A stretch of DNA of 64,000 nucleotides from Rothia sp. (in: high G+C Gram-positive bacteria) (GCA_030524105.1 JAUNHE010000004.1:146075-210074); one strand, 5' to 3'. Counted from the stretch's first letter, positions 9,496 to 18,970 are shown. Notes: generated from the sequence alone by a model not told the origin. Numbers and translations are program-made.

Positions 9496-10196
9496 TGCAC
9501 TCCCTGCTACTCAAATTTAAGGCGCCCCTACAGGCTTGGGGGGCTGAAAGCCGTTATAAGACCCGGGCTAGCAACCCAGAGCCCACTAAATCTGGTGTTA
9601 TTGGCCTTCTTGCCGCAGCCCAGGGGCGAGCGCGCCAGCAGCCTCTGGCAGATTTAGCCGCCTTAAGTTTTGCGGTGCGGGTGGATTACCCCGGTCAGCT
9701 GCTGCGGGATTTTCATACGGCACGCAACTGGTTTTCTTCCAAGGATCAGTCGCAGCTGAGCAATCGTTATTATTTGTCGGACGCTGTTTTTTTGGTGGCT
9801 TTGGCCGGTGAGCAGTCTTTCTTGGCTGAGCTGGAGTCCAGTTTGCTCCATCCTGCTTTTCCTCTTTACCTGGGGCGTAGGTCTTGTCCGGCTGGGCCCG
9901 ATCTGGTTATGGGGATTCGTCCGGGAGATGCTGAGCAGGTTTTACGGGCTGAAAAGACCTGGTATGCCCCGGCCTGGGTGCAGCGTCAGCAGGGACCGCA
10001 GGTTGCCCTGCCCCTGATCCGCGATGCCTTAGCGGGTGAAGCTGGTGATACGATCCGGGATCTACCTCTTAGTTTTGATCCCGAGTATCGCCAGTATGGG
10101 CTGCGTTCTGTGGTTCGGGCTGAACCGGTGGAGCTGGTTAATCCTATGGGGCAGCAGGATGAGGACCTATTTTTTAAGGAGGTGCGTCAGGCATGA
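9495..10196 (+). CDS. cas5e: Cascade subunit Cas5e (CasD)
   Basis: Binds the 5' handle of the crRNA and caps the Cas7 filament. The N-terminus (LLLKFKAPLQAWGAESRYKTR) and the EPTKSGVIGLLAAAQGR motif are characteristic of Cas5e. It is 233 aa. The gene overlaps both neighbours by a few bases (TAATG at the front, ATGA at the back), which shows tight coupling in the Cascade operon. From about 9650 the third-position base use shifts from C/A-rich to T/G-rich, although the reading frame is intact. Confidence 0.95.
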   Translation: MHSLLLKFKAPLQAWGAESRYKTRASNPEPTKSGVIGLLAAAQGRARQQPLADLAALSFAVRVDYPGQLLRDFHTARNWFSSKDQSQLSNRYYLSDAVFLVALAGEQSFLAELESSLLHPAFPLYLGRRSCPAGPDLVMGIRPGDAEQVLRAEKTWYAPAWVQRQQGPQVALPLIRDALAGEAGDTIRDLPLSFDPEYRQYGLRSVVRAEPVELVNPMGQQDEDLFFKEVRQA

Positions 10197-10861
10197 CCTA
10201 CCTGTCGCAGTTGCTGCTTAATCCGCAGCGTCGAGCAAGTAGAAAGCTTTTTGCCAGTGCCCAGGCTATGCATGCTGCTGTGCTGTCTTGTTTTGCACCG
10301 GATGTGGATCCTGGCCGGGTTTTGTGGCGTTTGGATTCGCAGCATCCTAGCCACAGGCTTTATGTGCTCAGTGGTGCAGAGCCAGATTTTTCTCATCTGC
10401 AGGAGTCTGCCGGTTGGGCCAGTAGCCCCGGCCAGAGCGCCTCGATGGAGCGGCTGCTAGCTAGCTTGGATCAGCAGCAGCTTTGGGCTTTTCGTTTGGC
10501 TGCTAACCCGGTGCGGCATCTGCCCCTTGGCCCGGCTGGCCGGCGCGGCAAGCTGGTGCCGCATGTGACGGTTGAGCAGCAGAAGCAGTGGCTTATCCAT
10601 AAGGGGCCGCAGTGGGGTTTTGAGGTGCTCAGCCAGGAGCAGGAGCAGTATCAGCTGCTGGTCAGTAAGCGGGAGGATTTGACTTTCTCCCGCAAGAATC
10701 CGCTGCAGCCGACGGGCTCAGATAGGGTGACGCTGCGCCGGGTCCAGTTTGACGGTGTGCTGCGCATCCAGGATGCGGACTTGCTGCGTCAGTCTTTGCA
10801 GGCTGGTTTGGGCCGGGCTAAGTCCTACGGCTGTGGTCTGCTAACCCTACGGAGTCTTTAA
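10193..10861 (+). CDS. cas6e: crRNA-processing endoribonuclease Cas6e (CasE)
   Basis: Cuts the pre-crRNA within each repeat and stays bound to the 3' hairpin. The protein is 222 aa. The C-terminal glycine-rich loop is clear in GLGRAKSYGCGLLTL, and the N-terminal MTYLSQLLLNPQRRASRK is typical of the family. It follows a good AAGGAGGTG ribosome-binding site located inside cas5e. Its substrate is presumably the hairpin-forming repeat of the neighbouring array. Confidence 0.95.
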   Translation: MTYLSQLLLNPQRRASRKLFASAQAMHAAVLSCFAPDVDPGRVLWRLDSQHPSHRLYVLSGAEPDFSHLQESAGWASSPGQSASMERLLASLDQQQLWAFRLAANPVRHLPLGPAGRRGKLVPHVTVEQQKQWLIHKGPQWGFEVLSQEQEQYQLLVSKREDLTFSRKNPLQPTGSDRVTLRRVQFDGVLRIQDADLLRQSLQAGLGRAKSYGCGLLTLRSL

Positions 10862-10884
10862 GGCCGGGCTGAGAGGAGCTAGCT

Positions 10885-11814
10885 ATGATGGGTGCCAGCC
10901 CACCACGGGCCCAGGAGTTGACTCGCACCGCCGAGAGGCTCTCTTTTATTTATCTTGAGCACTGTGTTGTGCATCGGGAGGACAGCGCTATTACCGCAAC
11001 GGATTCTCGAGGCACGGTGCATATTCCGGTTGCTTCGCTGGGGGCTTTACTTTTGGGGCCTGGTACGCGAGTTACCCATCATGCCATGATGCTCTTGGGT
11101 GAGTGCGGTGCTACTGCTGTTTGGGTGGGTGAGCGTGGGGTTCGCTATTATGCGCACGGGACTTCTTTGGCCCGCTCGGCCCGGCTGACTCTGGCCCAGG
11201 CAGAGCTGGTTAGTAACAGGCATAAGCGCCTAGAAGTTGCCCGGCAGATGTACAGTATGCGTTTTCCCGATGAGGATGTTGCTGATTTGACCATGCAGCA
11301 GCTACGGGGCAAGGAGGGGGCCCGGGTGCGCCGGATTTACCGGCAGCATGCTGATAGGACCGGTGTTTTGTGGCAGAGCCGCCGGTATGATCCGCAGAAT
11401 TTTGAGGGGTCAGATCCTATTAATCAGGCTCTTTCTGCCGCCCACGCCTGCCTCTATGGGATTGTGCATGCCGTGGTGGTTTCTTTGGGTTGTGTGCCCG
11501 GTTTAGGTTTTGTTCATACGGGGCATTCGCGAGCCTTTGTCTATGATATTGCAGATCTTTACAAGGCTCAGGTCACTATTCCGGTTGCTTTTGATGTGGT
11601 GGCTGAGAGTGAGCAGGATGTTGCTGGGCGGACACGGCGGGCGGTGCGCCAGCAGGTGCGTGATGGAAAGCTTATGCAGCAGTGTGCCCAGGATGTTCAG
11701 CGCCTGCTTTTGCCCCATGACCTGGATGAGAGTGAATGGTATGCGGATGTGATTTCCCTCTGGGGTGAGGATGGTCAGCTTGTGGAGGCTGGCCAAAATT
11801 ATGGTGAGAGCTGA
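10885..11814 (+). CDS. cas1: CRISPR adaptation integrase Cas1 (type I-E)
   Basis: Catalytic subunit of the Cas1-Cas2 spacer integrase. The catalytic residues known from E. coli Cas1 (E141, H208, D221) correspond to E144 in RGKEGAR, H211 in GFVHTGH and D224 in VYDIADLYK, so the enzyme looks active. It is 309 aa. The start is ATG 10885 or the next codon, 10888; GAGAGGAG lies upstream. It is separated from cas6e by 23 bp and sits 2 bp before cas2. Confidence 0.96.
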   Translation: MMGASPPRAQELTRTAERLSFIYLEHCVVHREDSAITATDSRGTVHIPVASLGALLLGPGTRVTHHAMMLLGECGATAVWVGERGVRYYAHGTSLARSARLTLAQAELVSNRHKRLEVARQMYSMRFPDEDVADLTMQQLRGKEGARVRRIYRQHADRTGVLWQSRRYDPQNFEGSDPINQALSAAHACLYGIVHAVVVSLGCVPGLGFVHTGHSRAFVYDIADLYKAQVTIPVAFDVVAESEQDVAGRTRRAVRQQVRDGKLMQQCAQDVQRLLLPHDLDESEWYADVISLWGEDGQLVEAGQNYGES

Positions 11815-11816
11815 AC

Positions 11817-12167
11817 ATGCTTGTTGTGGTTCTTTCCAGTTGTCCGCCAGCCTTGCGTGGGGATTTGACCCGCTGGTTGTTAGAGATTAGTGCCGGCGTC
11901 TATGTGGGTAAGGTGAGCGCCCGGGTTCGGGAGCATCTGTGGGAGCGGATTACAAGCTCGGTGCAGACGGGCCGGGCACTCATGGTTTTTTCAACCAACA
12001 ATGAGCAGGGCCTGGATTTTAAGGTGCACCGGCATCAGTGGCAGCCGGTCGATTTTGATGGAGTCAGCCTTATGCGCCGGCCCAGTGCTGCTGCCCAAAA
12101 GCAGGTTCAGCTTAAGCAGGGTTGGTCTAAGGCCAGTAAGTATCGCAGGGCTAGGCGGCCTTCCTAA
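11817..12167 (+). CDS. cas2: CRISPR adaptation protein Cas2 (type I-E)
   Basis: Partner of Cas1 in spacer acquisition. This is the E. coli-type Cas2 family: MLVVVLSSCPPALRGDLTRWL followed by GVYVGKVSARVREHLW is diagnostic. It is 116 aa long, with a basic C-terminal tail (SKASKYRRARRP). It is the last gene of the cas operon. The next gene is convergent, and a hairpin (12197-12223) lies between them. Confidence 0.95.
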   Translation: MLVVVLSSCPPALRGDLTRWLLEISAGVYVGKVSARVREHLWERITSSVQTGRALMVFSTNNEQGLDFKVHRHQWQPVDFDGVSLMRRPSAAAQKQVQLKQGWSKASKYRRARRPS

Positions 12168-12196
12168 CCCTGCTCTTTGCCCGGGTGAAGGCAGGC

Positions 12197-12223
12197 CTGG
12201 GGCCAGTTCTTGTAGAACCCCAG
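12197..12223. terminator. Hairpin between convergent cas2 and secreted-protein gene
   Basis: CTGGGG (12197-12202) pairs with CCCCAG (12218-12223), and inside it TTCT (12207-12210) pairs with AGAA (12214-12217), leaving a CCAG bulge. There is no U-run, so this is a hairpin-type terminator candidate only. Its place between two convergent genes supports the role. Confidence 0.45.
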
Positions 12224-12249
12224 CGCTCTGCCCGCCCTCTCAGGGCTGC

Positions 12250-12678
12250 CTAGCTGTAGAAGAAGCCGCTAGCAAGAACAGTACCCCAGAGGTAGGGTCC
12301 CTCACCTTGGGTAACCAGCTGCCAGTGGTAGCCGGAGTCTTCGTAGGCTCTAGCTAGGCTAGCCGTGTGGCTTTCGTACATGTACCTGTTCAGCCCGTCC
12401 CTATACTGGATGGGATTTTCTGTTACGACCAGAGAAGGCCCCCTAAAAAAGCTCTCCGGTACCAGCCGGATAAAGCAGTTGTTTTGAAGGCGGTAAGAGA
12501 TAAAGTCGTTTGTTAGGTCGTCGTAGCCAACGGAAACATAACCGCAGTAGCCTGCGTCACTGGATACCAGGGTAAAGGGGATATCATTTGCGGAAGCTGC
12601 CGGTAGGCTACTAGCGCTGATGGCTGCTGCTGCAAGGAGGGTTGCTGCGGCACGAGCAATTCTTGATTTTTTAAACAT
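12250..12678 (-). CDS. Small secreted protein of unknown function
   Basis: I do not recognise the family. The start ATG 12678 is chosen because AAGGGAA lies about 7 nt upstream and an ideal signal peptide follows: basic MFKKSRIAR, a run of Ala/Leu, then SLPAASA before the likely cleavage near residue 35. The mature part is about 107 aa, with two cysteines (in YCGYV and NNCFI) that could form a disulfide, and it is rich in Tyr, Ser and aromatic residues. The 142-aa gene stands alone and is convergent to cas2. A secreted peptide, toxin-like or surface role is possible but unproven. Confidence 0.6.
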   Translation of the reverse strand: MFKKSRIARAAATLLAAAAISASSLPAASANDIPFTLVSSDAGYCGYVSVGYDDLTNDFISYRLQNNCFIRLVPESFFRGPSLVVTENPIQYRDGLNRYMYESHTASLARAYEDSGYHWQLVTQGEGPYLWGTVLASGFFYS

Positions 12679-13034
12679 GTGTTTTCCCTTAAACATTAAT
12701 ATGGTTCTGTACCACCCATTGAGTGGTTTAAATTGACCCAAAAATGCACCCCCCATTTAAACTGGATGGGGGGTGCATGTAATCATTTTGTGGTTCAAAT
12801 AATTCTTTGTGAAGAACTATTCATAAGTATAGATGATAACACATTTCCCAGGGGTAATTCACGGTTAACAGGCTAAAACTCACCCTCTTTGATGAGCTCT
12901 ACTAACAAGAAGAACCCAATAATAACCGCCTTTGAAAATTAAAACTAACGTATATACATTTATCGAATACCCGGCAGCTTTTAATAACCACTTCTATACT
13001 ATTTAGTTAGACAAGGCAGATAACTATTACTAGT
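12679..13034. other. AT-rich intergenic region with a 13-bp hairpin
   Basis: No gene is seen. A perfect inverted repeat of 13 bp occupies 12744-12756 and 12766-12778 (ATGCACCCCCCAT / ATGGGGGGTGCAT) with a 9-nt loop. It lies upstream of the secreted-protein gene. It could be the terminator of a lost gene, an operator or an RNA hairpin in the 5' leader. The rest (12800-13030) is AT-rich and probably contains the promoters of the two divergent genes. Confidence 0.5.
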
Positions 13035-13592
13035 ATGCTGTGTATGTCAACCTTAACCTGGCCTATTTCAACACCCCAGCTACACTCCCAAGAGCTCACC
13101 CTCCTACCCTGGAAGCAGGCAGCAGAGTTACCCAACATCCTTGAAGACCTGGTCAGCTCCTGCCAGGACAGCGCCATGCAAGAATTCACCCAGGTGCCCC
13201 ACCCCTACACCCCGGACATGGCCCGCAGTTTTTTAGCAGACCAACAGTCAGTACGCTGGGCCCTAAAAACCAAAAACCGCTACTGCGGCAGCATTGAGCT
13301 ACGTCTAGAATCATTAACAAACCTCACCGCCAGCCTGGGCTACAACACAGCCCCCTGGGCTAGAGGCCAAGGACTCATGAAGCAGGCCCTACCCCTAGTC
13401 ATCAACCACGCCCTCAGCCAGGGACTCTACCGAATAGAACTACACGCCGCCACAACCAACACCGCCTCACGCCGCGTAGCAGAAGCCTGCGGCCTCACCT
13501 TTGAAGGCATAGCCCGCGGAGCAGAACACCTAGGGTCCCGAATCCACGACCTAGCCCTCTACTCTGCCCTAGCAGGAGAAAAAATAGGTTAA
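13035..13592 (+). CDS. GNAT-family N-acetyltransferase (RimJ/RimL-like)
   Basis: A 185-aa acetyl-CoA-dependent acetyltransferase. The fold is shown by the N-terminal beta strands, GYNTAPWARGQGLMKQAL (acetyl-CoA-binding motif A, with RGQG) and TNTASRRVAEACGLTFEGIAR (motif B, close to RimJ/RimL proteins). Substrate is unknown; relatives acetylate ribosomal protein N-termini or small amines. Two start codons are possible, ATG 13035 and ATG 13044, neither with a ribosome-binding site, so translation may be leaderless. Confidence 0.85.
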   Translation: MLCMSTLTWPISTPQLHSQELTLLPWKQAAELPNILEDLVSSCQDSAMQEFTQVPHPYTPDMARSFLADQQSVRWALKTKNRYCGSIELRLESLTNLTASLGYNTAPWARGQGLMKQALPLVINHALSQGLYRIELHAATTNTASRRVAEACGLTFEGIARGAEHLGSRIHDLALYSALAGEKIG

Positions 13593-13658
13593 ATTCACGG
13601 CAGACTATACAAGACAAAGCCCCCAGCCCCAAGATACTGCACTAAAATATAAGCCAGT

Positions 13659-16600
13659 ATGTCTAGCACAAAACACAGTCAGCAGCAGGCGACAAGAACC
13701 AGACCCCCTGCCCCCAAGACCATCCACTACCCCAGCCAACTACCGGTCAGCCGGCAACGCCAGCAGATTATGCAGGCCATTAAAAACAACCAGGTTGTTA
13801 TTATTGCCGGAGAAACCGGATCCGGTAAAACCACCCAAATCCCCAAAATGTGCCTAGAACTAGGACTGGCAGAAAAAGGGCTCATAGGTCACACACAACC
13901 GCGGCGCCTAGCAGCCCGCACCGTCGCCGAACGCATCGCCCAAGAGCTAGGCCAAAAACTAGGCCAAACCGTAGGCTACCAGGTGCGCTTCAACTCAGAA
14001 GTCAGCCGGCACTCAGCTATCAAACTCATGACCGACGGCATCCTACTAGCAGAAATCAAAGACGACCCCCTCCTCAAACGCTACTCAGTGCTGATCATAG
14101 ACGAAGCACACGAACGCAGCCTCAACATCGACTTCCTGCTAGGCTACCTCAAAGGCATCATGGCCCAACGGCCAGACTTAAAAATCATTATTACCTCAGC
14201 AACCATCGACCCCCAAAGCTTTGCCCGCCACTTTAGCCCCAGCCACAAGCCCACCCAATCCAAGCCAGAACAGCAAAAACAAACACTACCCGATGACTCC
14301 CCACCCATCATCGAAGTTTCTGGACGAACCTACCCGGTTGAAATCCGCTACCGCCCCCTCACCCAACCAAAAACAGAAAACCAAACCCACGAAAGCAACC
14401 AAACCAGCCAGAATCTGACCGACCAAGACCCCATCGAAGGCATCCTAGCGGGCATCCAAGAACTAGCCAGCGAAGAACCCGGAGACATCCTCATCTTCTT
14501 CTCCGGTGAACGCGAAATACGCGACGCCGCAGAAGCCATCCAAGGCATGCTCACCCAAAAGAAAAACCGCCTCCCCCACTACCAGATACTCCCCCTCTAC
14601 GCCCGGCTCTCCTTAGCAGAACAGGCCAAAGTCTTTAAAACCGGCAAAGAAGCAAAAATAGTCTTAGCAACCAACGTCGCAGAAACCTCCCTCACCGTGC
14701 CCGGCATCAAATACGTTATCGATACCGGCACCGCCCGCATCTCCCGCTACTCCACCCGAACCAAGGTACAGCGCCTACCCATCGAAGCTATCTCACAGGC
14801 CAGCGCCAACCAGCGCTCTGGCCGCTGCGGACGCGTCAGCAACGGCATCGCCATCCGCCTCTACTCCCAAGAAGACTACGAAAACCGGGCACAATATACA
14901 GACCCAGAGATCCTACGCACCCACCTGGCAGCGGTCATCCTCCACATGCTAGCCAGCGGAGTAGCACAATCAGCAGCAGACATCCAAAACTTCCCCTTTG
15001 TACAACCACCCGAAACCAGAGCCATCAAAGACGGCCTCAACCTACTGCGCGAACTCGGCGCCCTCACACAAGACCCACAGCAAAGCACCCACCACAAGGG
15101 CAGAGCCAAAAAACCGGCCAAGGCCCTCAACGCCACCGGCCAAGCTATGGCCCTGCTTCCAGTAGACCCACGGCTAGCCCGAATGATCATCGAGGCCAGC
15201 CGGCGCGGCTGCAGCAAAGAAATCCTGGTACTAGCAGCCGCCCTGACCATCCAAGACCCCCGAGAACGCCCCAGCCAAGAACGAGCAGAAGCAGACCAAC
15301 TCCACGCCCGCTTCAAAGACGACAAATCCGACTTCACCAGTTTTCTTTTACTCTGGAACTACCTACACAGCAAACAGCAAGAACTCTCCTCAAACCAGTT
15401 CCGCAAACTATGCCGGCGCGAATACATCAACTTTCTACGCGTTCGCGAATGGCAGGACCTCTTTACCCAACTAAGCAGCATAGCCCCAGAAGCCGGCATC
15501 CGCCTGCCCTCGGGTAAAGAGCTGGATCCAGCCGGCCAAGAAACCAACATCCACCGCTGCATTCTCACCGGCTTCCTCTCCCAGATAGGCCTCAAAGACC
15601 AACGCGCTAAGGGGGAGTACCTGGGCGCTCGCGGCAGCCGTTTTCACATTTTTCCCGGCTCAGCACTCTTTAAAAAAAGACCAGAGTGGCTTGTTGCCGC
15701 AGAACTGGTTGAAACATCCAAACTTTGGGCCAGGGTTAATGCAGCAGTTGAACCGGAATGGATAGAGCAGGCAGCACCCCACCTGGTTAAATCCACTTAT
15801 TCCCAGCCGCATTGGTCCAGCCGTCAAGGGGCGGTACTAGCCCAGCAAAAAGTTCTCCTTTTTGGCCTACCCCTGATCACGGATCGCACCGTGCAATACT
15901 GGCGAGTTGATGCCGCCGCAGCCAGAGACATTTTTATTCGCTCCGCCCTGGTAGAAGGTGACTGGAAAACCAGGCATGCCTTTTTCCGCCGTAACCAACG
16001 CACCCTAGCCCAAGTAGAAGAACTAGAAGCCAGGCTCCGCCGGCGGGATCTACGCCTGGACGACCAAACCCTCTTTGATTTCTACGATGCCCGGCTACCC
16101 CAAGACATCTACTCCCAAGCCCACTTTGACCGCTGGTGGAAGCAGGCCAGCAAAACCAAGCCACACTTGCTCGATTTTAAAGCAGAACAAGTGATGGATC
16201 AAAGCGCCGCAGACTTTGACCACAACCAGTTTCCCCGCACCTGGACAGCACAAACCCCCCAAGGTGAACTGGTACTGGACTTACGTTATGAGTTTGCTCC
16301 CGTTAGCGGGCAAAGCAGCAGGGATCAGACCAGCGACGGTATTAGCGTCCAGGTTCCGCTCCTGTTTCTTAACCAGTTAGAGCAGGCACCCTTTGACTGG
16401 ATGATACCGGGCCGACGCTTAGAACTCATTACCGCTCTCATCAAATCCTTACCTAAGCACCTCAGAAAACACTGTGTACCGGCACCGGATGTAGCCCAGG
16501 CAGCCTTAGCTGCTCTTACCCAGAACTACAGCCCAGCCAGCCATGAGCTGCTTCCAGCGCTTGCCCGCATACTGCAAAAGCTGCGGGCTGTAAACATTAG

Positions 16601-17753
16601 GCCAGAAGACTTCAACTGGCAGGCTCTACCGGCGCATCTAAGGTTTACCTTTGTGGTTCGTGATGCCAAAAATAAGATCCTGGCTGAATCCAAAAGCCTC
16701 AGCCAGCTCCAGGACCAGCTCCAGGGCCAGATACGTACAGCCCTGGCCGCATCCTTAGGGGCCTCCACCACAACCCTGGCCGGAATAGAAAACCTTGCCG
16801 CCGGCCGCAACCATCAGCAGCCCCGGCCCCCACAGGGCCAGCTCAAGGCCAGCACACCCAGCCGGGCCGGGCAGCCGGCCGGGCTCAAAGAAAGAACCGG
16901 CCTCACAGCCTGGCCCGGCCAGGATATACCCACCAAAATTGAAAGAGTTATAGCCTCCCAGCAGGTAAGCGGCTACCCCGCCCTGGTTGACGAAGGTGAA
17001 AGCCTTGGCTTACGCATCTTTGCTGACCAGGCCCAGGCCCGCAGCCAGCACCGGGCCGGGCTGATCCGCCTCCTGAAACTCCAGCTACCCTCCCCGGTCC
17101 GTTACGTCAGCGAACACCTGTCCCACCAGGAAAAACTTGTTTTTACTCAGAACCCGCACGGTTCGGTAGCAAAAATTGTTGAGGACTGCACCCTGGCCGC
17201 TATAGACCGCCTCCTAGCCCAGGAACTCCCCTATGACCAGCAGGCCTACCGGAAAGTCTATGAGCACGTCCGGGCCGAACTGATCGAAACAGTTTTTGAG
17301 ATCACCAGCCTGGTTGCCCAAATCCTGCAAGAAGCGGCAGCGGTGCGTAAACTCATCAAAAAATCAAGCTCCCTAGCCACCGTACACACTATGTCCGACC
17401 TCAAAACCCAGCTTGATCTGCTCATCTACCCGGGTTTTATTAGCAGAACTCCCGCTAACCAGCTGACCGAGCTGCCCCGCTATCTCAAGGCCATGCTCCT
17501 ACGCATGGACAGGCTAGGCCCGCAGCTGCACCGCGACAGGCAGCTGATGCTCACCGTCCAAGCCCTGGAACAAACCCTGGCCCAGGAGAAAGAAAGGAGT
17601 CGGGCAAACCAGCTAGATCAGGCTGAATTAACCAGAATCAGCTGGATGCTCCAGGAGCTTCGGGTCAGCTTCTTCGCCCAGGACTTAGGCACAGCCTACA
17701 CCGTGTCCGAGAAACGAATCCGCAAGGCCCTAGCAGACCTGCATAAAAACTAG
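13659..17753 (+). CDS. hrpA: ATP-dependent RNA helicase HrpA
   Basis: DEAH-box helicase of 1364 aa. Motifs are Walker A GETGSGKTTQ (about residues 50-59), DEAHERS, SATIDP, NVAETSLTVPG and QRSGRCGR, followed by the helicase-associated domain and the long C-terminal DUF3418-type region that marks bacterial HrpA. In E. coli HrpA resolves stalled ribosomes on mRNA; the role here is inferred. No ribosome-binding site precedes the ATG, but ATATAA ends 7 nt before it, which suggests a leaderless transcript. The 5' half uses many A/C-ending codons, while the part after about 15600 resembles the neighbours. Confidence 0.95.
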   Translation: MSSTKHSQQQATRTRPPAPKTIHYPSQLPVSRQRQQIMQAIKNNQVVIIAGETGSGKTTQIPKMCLELGLAEKGLIGHTQPRRLAARTVAERIAQELGQKLGQTVGYQVRFNSEVSRHSAIKLMTDGILLAEIKDDPLLKRYSVLIIDEAHERSLNIDFLLGYLKGIMAQRPDLKIIITSATIDPQSFARHFSPSHKPTQSKPEQQKQTLPDDSPPIIEVSGRTYPVEIRYRPLTQPKTENQTHESNQTSQNLTDQDPIEGILAGIQELASEEPGDILIFFSGEREIRDAAEAIQGMLTQKKNRLPHYQILPLYARLSLAEQAKVFKTGKEAKIVLATNVAETSLTVPGIKYVIDTGTARISRYSTRTKVQRLPIEAISQASANQRSGRCGRVSNGIAIRLYSQEDYENRAQYTDPEILRTHLAAVILHMLASGVAQSAADIQNFPFVQPPETRAIKDGLNLLRELGALTQDPQQSTHHKGRAKKPAKALNATGQAMALLPVDPRLARMIIEASRRGCSKEILVLAAALTIQDPRERPSQERAEADQLHARFKDDKSDFTSFLLLWNYLHSKQQELSSNQFRKLCRREYINFLRVREWQDLFTQLSSIAPEAGIRLPSGKELDPAGQETNIHRCILTGFLSQIGLKDQRAKGEYLGARGSRFHIFPGSALFKKRPEWLVAAELVETSKLWARVNAAVEPEWIEQAAPHLVKSTYSQPHWSSRQGAVLAQQKVLLFGLPLITDRTVQYWRVDAAAARDIFIRSALVEGDWKTRHAFFRRNQRTLAQVEELEARLRRRDLRLDDQTLFDFYDARLPQDIYSQAHFDRWWKQASKTKPHLLDFKAEQVMDQSAADFDHNQFPRTWTAQTPQGELVLDLRYEFAPVSGQSSRDQTSDGISVQVPLLFLNQLEQAPFDWMIPGRRLELITALIKSLPKHLRKHCVPAPDVAQAALAALTQNYSPASHELLPALARILQKLRAVNIRPEDFNWQALPAHLRFTFVVRDAKNKILAESKSLSQLQDQLQGQIRTALAASLGASTTTLAGIENLAAGRNHQQPRPPQGQLKASTPSRAGQPAGLKERTGLTAWPGQDIPTKIERVIASQQVSGYPALVDEGESLGLRIFADQAQARSQHRAGLIRLLKLQLPSPVRYVSEHLSHQEKLVFTQNPHGSVAKIVEDCTLAAIDRLLAQELPYDQQAYRKVYEHVRAELIETVFEITSLVAQILQEAAAVRKLIKKSSSLATVHTMSDLKTQLDLLIYPGFISRTPANQLTELPRYLKAMLLRMDRLGPQLHRDRQLMLTVQALEQTLAQEKERSRANQLDQAELTRISWMLQELRVSFFAQDLGTAYTVSEKRIRKALADLHKN

Positions 17754-17774
17754 GTCTTAGCCGGCCCCAACTGC

Positions 17775-18176
17775 CTAAAGCTCTTCAAAGGCCCGACGCA
17801 GCTTCTGGGCCGCATCATCTAATTCTTGAATAGAGGCATCGTGATTAATAGCTTGGGGACTAAAATCCTCCAAACTAGCAGCTGGAAAAACGTGTAGGTG
17901 TGTATGGGCAACCTCAAAACCGGCAATCATCATGCCCACCCGAGGTGGATCAAAGGCAGCCTTAATAGCCTGCCCAATTTTTTGGGCAAGAGAAAAAAGG
18001 TGCTGGGCTGTCTCTTGAGGCAGATCCAGCCAGTGATCTATCTCTGCCTTAGGAACCACCAAAGTATGGCCGGGGCCCACAGGTTCAATCGTCAAAAATG
18101 CTGCGGCAAGCTCATCCTCATAAATCATGCGTCCAGGAAGTTCACCCTGAATAATCTTGGTAAAAACTGTAGCCAT
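17775..18176 (-). CDS. HIT-family nucleotide-binding hydrolase
   Basis: A 133-aa histidine-triad protein with the signature AHTHLHVFP (HxHxH) and the N-terminal MATVFTKIIQGELPGRMIYED typical of the HINT/HIT branch. Such proteins cleave nucleoside phosphoramidates or similar nucleotides; the physiological substrate is unknown. It is convergent to hrpA (21 bp apart). It lies 16 bp downstream of the MBL-fold gene, so both may form one minus-strand operon. GAGAGGGA precedes the start. Confidence 0.9.
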   Translation of the reverse strand: MATVFTKIIQGELPGRMIYEDELAAAFLTIEPVGPGHTLVVPKAEIDHWLDLPQETAQHLFSLAQKIGQAIKAAFDPPRVGMMIAGFEVAHTHLHVFPAASLEDFSPQAINHDASIQELDDAAQKLRRAFEEL

Positions 18177-18192
18177 AGTAAAAATCCCTCTC

Positions 18193-18843
18193 TTATATCT
18201 CTAGGCTCTGCCCGGCTGGCAAGTGTGAATACTGGGTCCCATACTTTTGACCAAAGTTGCTCAACTGACCTTCAATAATGGTATGGCCGTTGTCAGAAAG
18301 CAAAGCGTTATGGATGGGATAAGCCCGCGGCGCCTTAACCGCCAGCATAAAATCAATCACTTCTTGAATCTTATTCCAGGGTGCGTGAATAGGCAGGAGC
18401 AGCACCTCAGGAGTAAGGTCATGAGGAACAACCAGGCTATCACCGGGATGGTAGACCTTGCCATTAATCAAATAACCCACATTAGCGATGGTAGGGATCA
18501 GCGGATGAATCAAGGCATGCTGGCCTCCATAGGTTTTAACAGCAAAGCCAGGTAAATCCAGGTCTTCTTCCCCCAGGCAGGGCTGGGCTGACGCTTGGGG
18601 CAGCTGGGAAAGAATCTCATCGACCACCGGCTGCGGGGCAAAAACCTGCACCTCAGGATGCTCCGCCAAATAGGCTAAGACCTTCTGGGGCTGAAAGTGA
18701 TCCGGATGGGCGTGGGTGATAAGCAGATAGTCTGCTCCCGTTAAGGCCTCTTCCACCTCAGAAAAACCACCGGGATCTATCACAAGAACCTTAGCTTGAT
18801 TCTCTAGCCGAACACAGGAATGGGTGTATTTTGTAAGCTTCAT
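18193..18843 (-). CDS. MBL-fold metallo-hydrolase (UlaG-like)
   Basis: A 216-aa metallo-beta-lactamase-fold hydrolase. The start MKLTKYTHSCVRLE and the metal-binding motif THAHPDH are clear, and further ligands are offered by GDSLVVPHD and the late PIHNALLS. The compact form without extra domains resembles the UlaG/YtnP-like group often annotated only as MBL-fold protein. Substrate unknown. It begins 127 bp from zur, which is divergently transcribed. Confidence 0.85.
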   Translation of the reverse strand: MKLTKYTHSCVRLENQAKVLVIDPGGFSEVEEALTGADYLLITHAHPDHFQPQKVLAYLAEHPEVQVFAPQPVVDEILSQLPQASAQPCLGEEDLDLPGFAVKTYGGQHALIHPLIPTIANVGYLINGKVYHPGDSLVVPHDLTPEVLLLPIHAPWNKIQEVIDFMLAVKAPRAYPIHNALLSDNGHTIIEGQLSNFGQKYGTQYSHLPAGQSLEI

Positions 18844-18970
18844 ATTTCTACCCTAGTCCCCCAAGACTGCCTGTGCTAGCTAGAACTAACAAATACCCGG
18901 GTTTTAACTGGTGTATGGTGTTGAAAGACCTCATTAAAATGTCTACGCCAGAGGGAAAGGACGGTCAGCA

